Assembly (NCBI RefSeq): GCF_000234665.1
Contig: NC_018318.1
Coordinates: 186,001-250,000 of the forward strand
Direction of reading: 5' to 3'
Origin: Leishmania mexicana MHOM/GT/2001/U1103
Lineage: Eukaryota; Euglenozoa; Kinetoplastea; Trypanosomatida; Trypanosomatidae
DNA: 64,000 nt
How positions within the stretch are numbered: position 1 is the first letter of the stretch; every line of letters begins with the position of its first letter. Below, piece by piece: positions 63,152-64,000 of the stretch. The translations under genes were made by a program, and so were the position numbers. The notes under the pieces are model-generated. The model saw only the letters and a program-made list of their open reading frames with translations. It made no database searches and was not told where the DNA came from.

Positions 63152-64000
63152 TTAGTGACGCCTCTTCACCTGGTATACATTCGGCACTTGCTTGGCCAGC
63201 ATTATGGGCGCGGCATCAGAGGTCAAGGTGTCGTCAGAGGCCCCCTCGACGGTGGCCACAGCTTGCCCAATACACAAGAGGCGCTTGCGCTTGTGGCCAG
63301 TACGCGCCGAGGCCTCCGTGTTGCCATTTTTCTTGCCACTGCTTAGGTAGCTGTCGTAGAAGAGCTTGCTGAAGAGGATGAAGTAGGACGTGTACATCAT
63401 CAGCCCGACGCGTGCGTTCGTCGCGTTCGACTGACATCCCTTTCCAGATACATACATGTGGTACAATGTGTAGGCCTCGATGAACATCCCCACCACCATC
63501 TGCGCAATCTGGAGGAAGGTGATCAAGGATGCGAAGGGGCGCACGTACTTGCGGTACCCGCAGGAGCAGATGAAAAAGTAGAAGTACATGATGGAGTGCA
63601 CGCCGTAGTTCATCCCAGCGAACACGAGCCCACCGGAGATCTTCATGGCATACGAGTGCCAGCAGTACAGCATTGTGGTGACGTGGTGATACCAGTGAAG
63701 GAAGATGACGGGCTTCTTCTGAAAGACAAGGAAGGCGGTGTCGAGCATCTCCGGGATCTTGCTGAGGATGAAGAGGCATACAAAGGCGCCGACGGGGCCA
63801 TCGCAGAAGATGTCCGCGTTCCGCCCGCACACGCCCTCGTAGAAGTTGCCGTGCAGGATGGTCATTCCACCGTTTGAGAAGTTTCTCACTGTGAACTCCA
63901 AGACGAACAGCGACTTGAAGACCTCTGGAAGGCAGTAATAGGCGCCGGAGCAGGAGAAGAGCGACAGACCCAAATTCCAAATGAGGTTCAGAGCGCGAAG
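63152..64000 (-). CDS. ELO: Divergent tandem ELO with novel C-terminal tail, 5' end outside window
   Basis: An open frame of 283 codons that runs off the window edge in frame (residues LRALNLIWNLG at the edge match LRQLNMAWNLL of the other copies), so roughly 50 N-terminal residues are missing. The central part, KIPEMLDTAFLVF, FLHWYHHVTTMLY and NYGVHSIMYFYFF, is nearly identical to the other array members. The segment before it (SLFVLEFTVRNFSNGGMTILHGNFYEG) is clearly diverged. After YDSYLSSGKKNGN the usual KxxPPRSAAAK...KKAQ ending is replaced by about 50 unrelated residues ending KRRH. The dilysine signal is thus lost or weakened. Probably functional enzymatically, with altered localisation possible. 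Confidence 0.85.
   Translation of the reverse strand, partial: LRALNLIWNLGLSLFSCSGAYYCLPEVFKSLFVLEFTVRNFSNGGMTILHGNFYEGVCGRNADIFCDGPVGAFVCLFILSKIPEMLDTAFLVFQKKPVIFLHWYHHVTTMLYCWHSYAMKISGGLVFAGMNYGVHSIMYFYFFICSCGYRKYVRPFASLITFLQIAQMVVGMFIEAYTLYHMYVSGKGCQSNATNARVGLMMYTSYFILFSKLFYDSYLSSGKKNGNTEASARTGHKRKRLLCIGQAVATVEGASDDTLTSDAAPIMLAKQVPNVYQVKRRH

Overview
The window looks like nuclear DNA of a trypanosomatid, most probably a Leishmania species. All supported protein genes lie on the minus strand as uninterrupted, intron-free reading frames. They are separated by long intergenic stretches rich in (CA)n/(GT)n, GA/CT tracts and poly-G/poly-C, which is the usual look of a polycistronic transcription unit read right to left with trans-splicing. 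A tandem array of fatty-acid elongase (ELO) genes in this kind of context matches what is known of Leishmania chromosome 14; species and chromosome are inference.

Layout in window order; transcription runs the opposite way. 49-4592: two related six-helix potassium-channel-like subunits, one with a canonical GYGD filter and one with GYSD. 7210-13165: two paralogous cysteine-rich single-pass membrane proteins of unknown function, separated by 3.4 kb of simple-sequence DNA. 13956-14738: a small coiled-coil protein. 15860-19381: a UTP12/WDR3-type WD-repeat protein of the small-subunit processome. 20590-20970: a small LYR-motif protein, probably mitochondrial. 21576-26228: a 1550-residue orphan protein. 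27030-28556: a SPOUT (SpoU/TrmH-type) RNA methyltransferase. 29197-30546: a probable mitochondrial protein with an RRM-like core. 31308-32699: a coiled-coil orphan. 33712-34389: an LSD1-type zinc-finger protein.

From 37584 to the right edge the window is an ELO locus. It holds an ELO-like gene whose histidine box is degraded (37584-38498), three intact ELO genes with an SWFHH box (40681, 44404, 46854), a frameshifted ELO pseudogene not marked by any long open frame (49133-49987), one ELO with a canonical HWYHH box (51248), and a recent array of near-identical copies (57061, 58058, 60871, and 63152, which is cut by the window edge). Most ELO products end in a C-terminal dilysine signal, fitting endoplasmic-reticulum enzymes that together extend acyl-CoA chains in steps.

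The array is embedded in repeats. A 1.25-kb noncoding segment occurs twice (53037-54283 and 54810-56057). A core of about 415 bp with an 18-bp palindrome occurs four times and may be a SIDER-type degenerate retroposon. Three 100-N assembly gaps lie in or beside the array, and one is flanked by the same 157 bp on both sides, so ELO copy number in the real genome is uncertain.

Open frames were taken to start at ATG. Several longer frames that begin at GTG or TTG were trimmed to the first credible ATG. No tRNA, rRNA, CRISPR array or strand-switch region was found.
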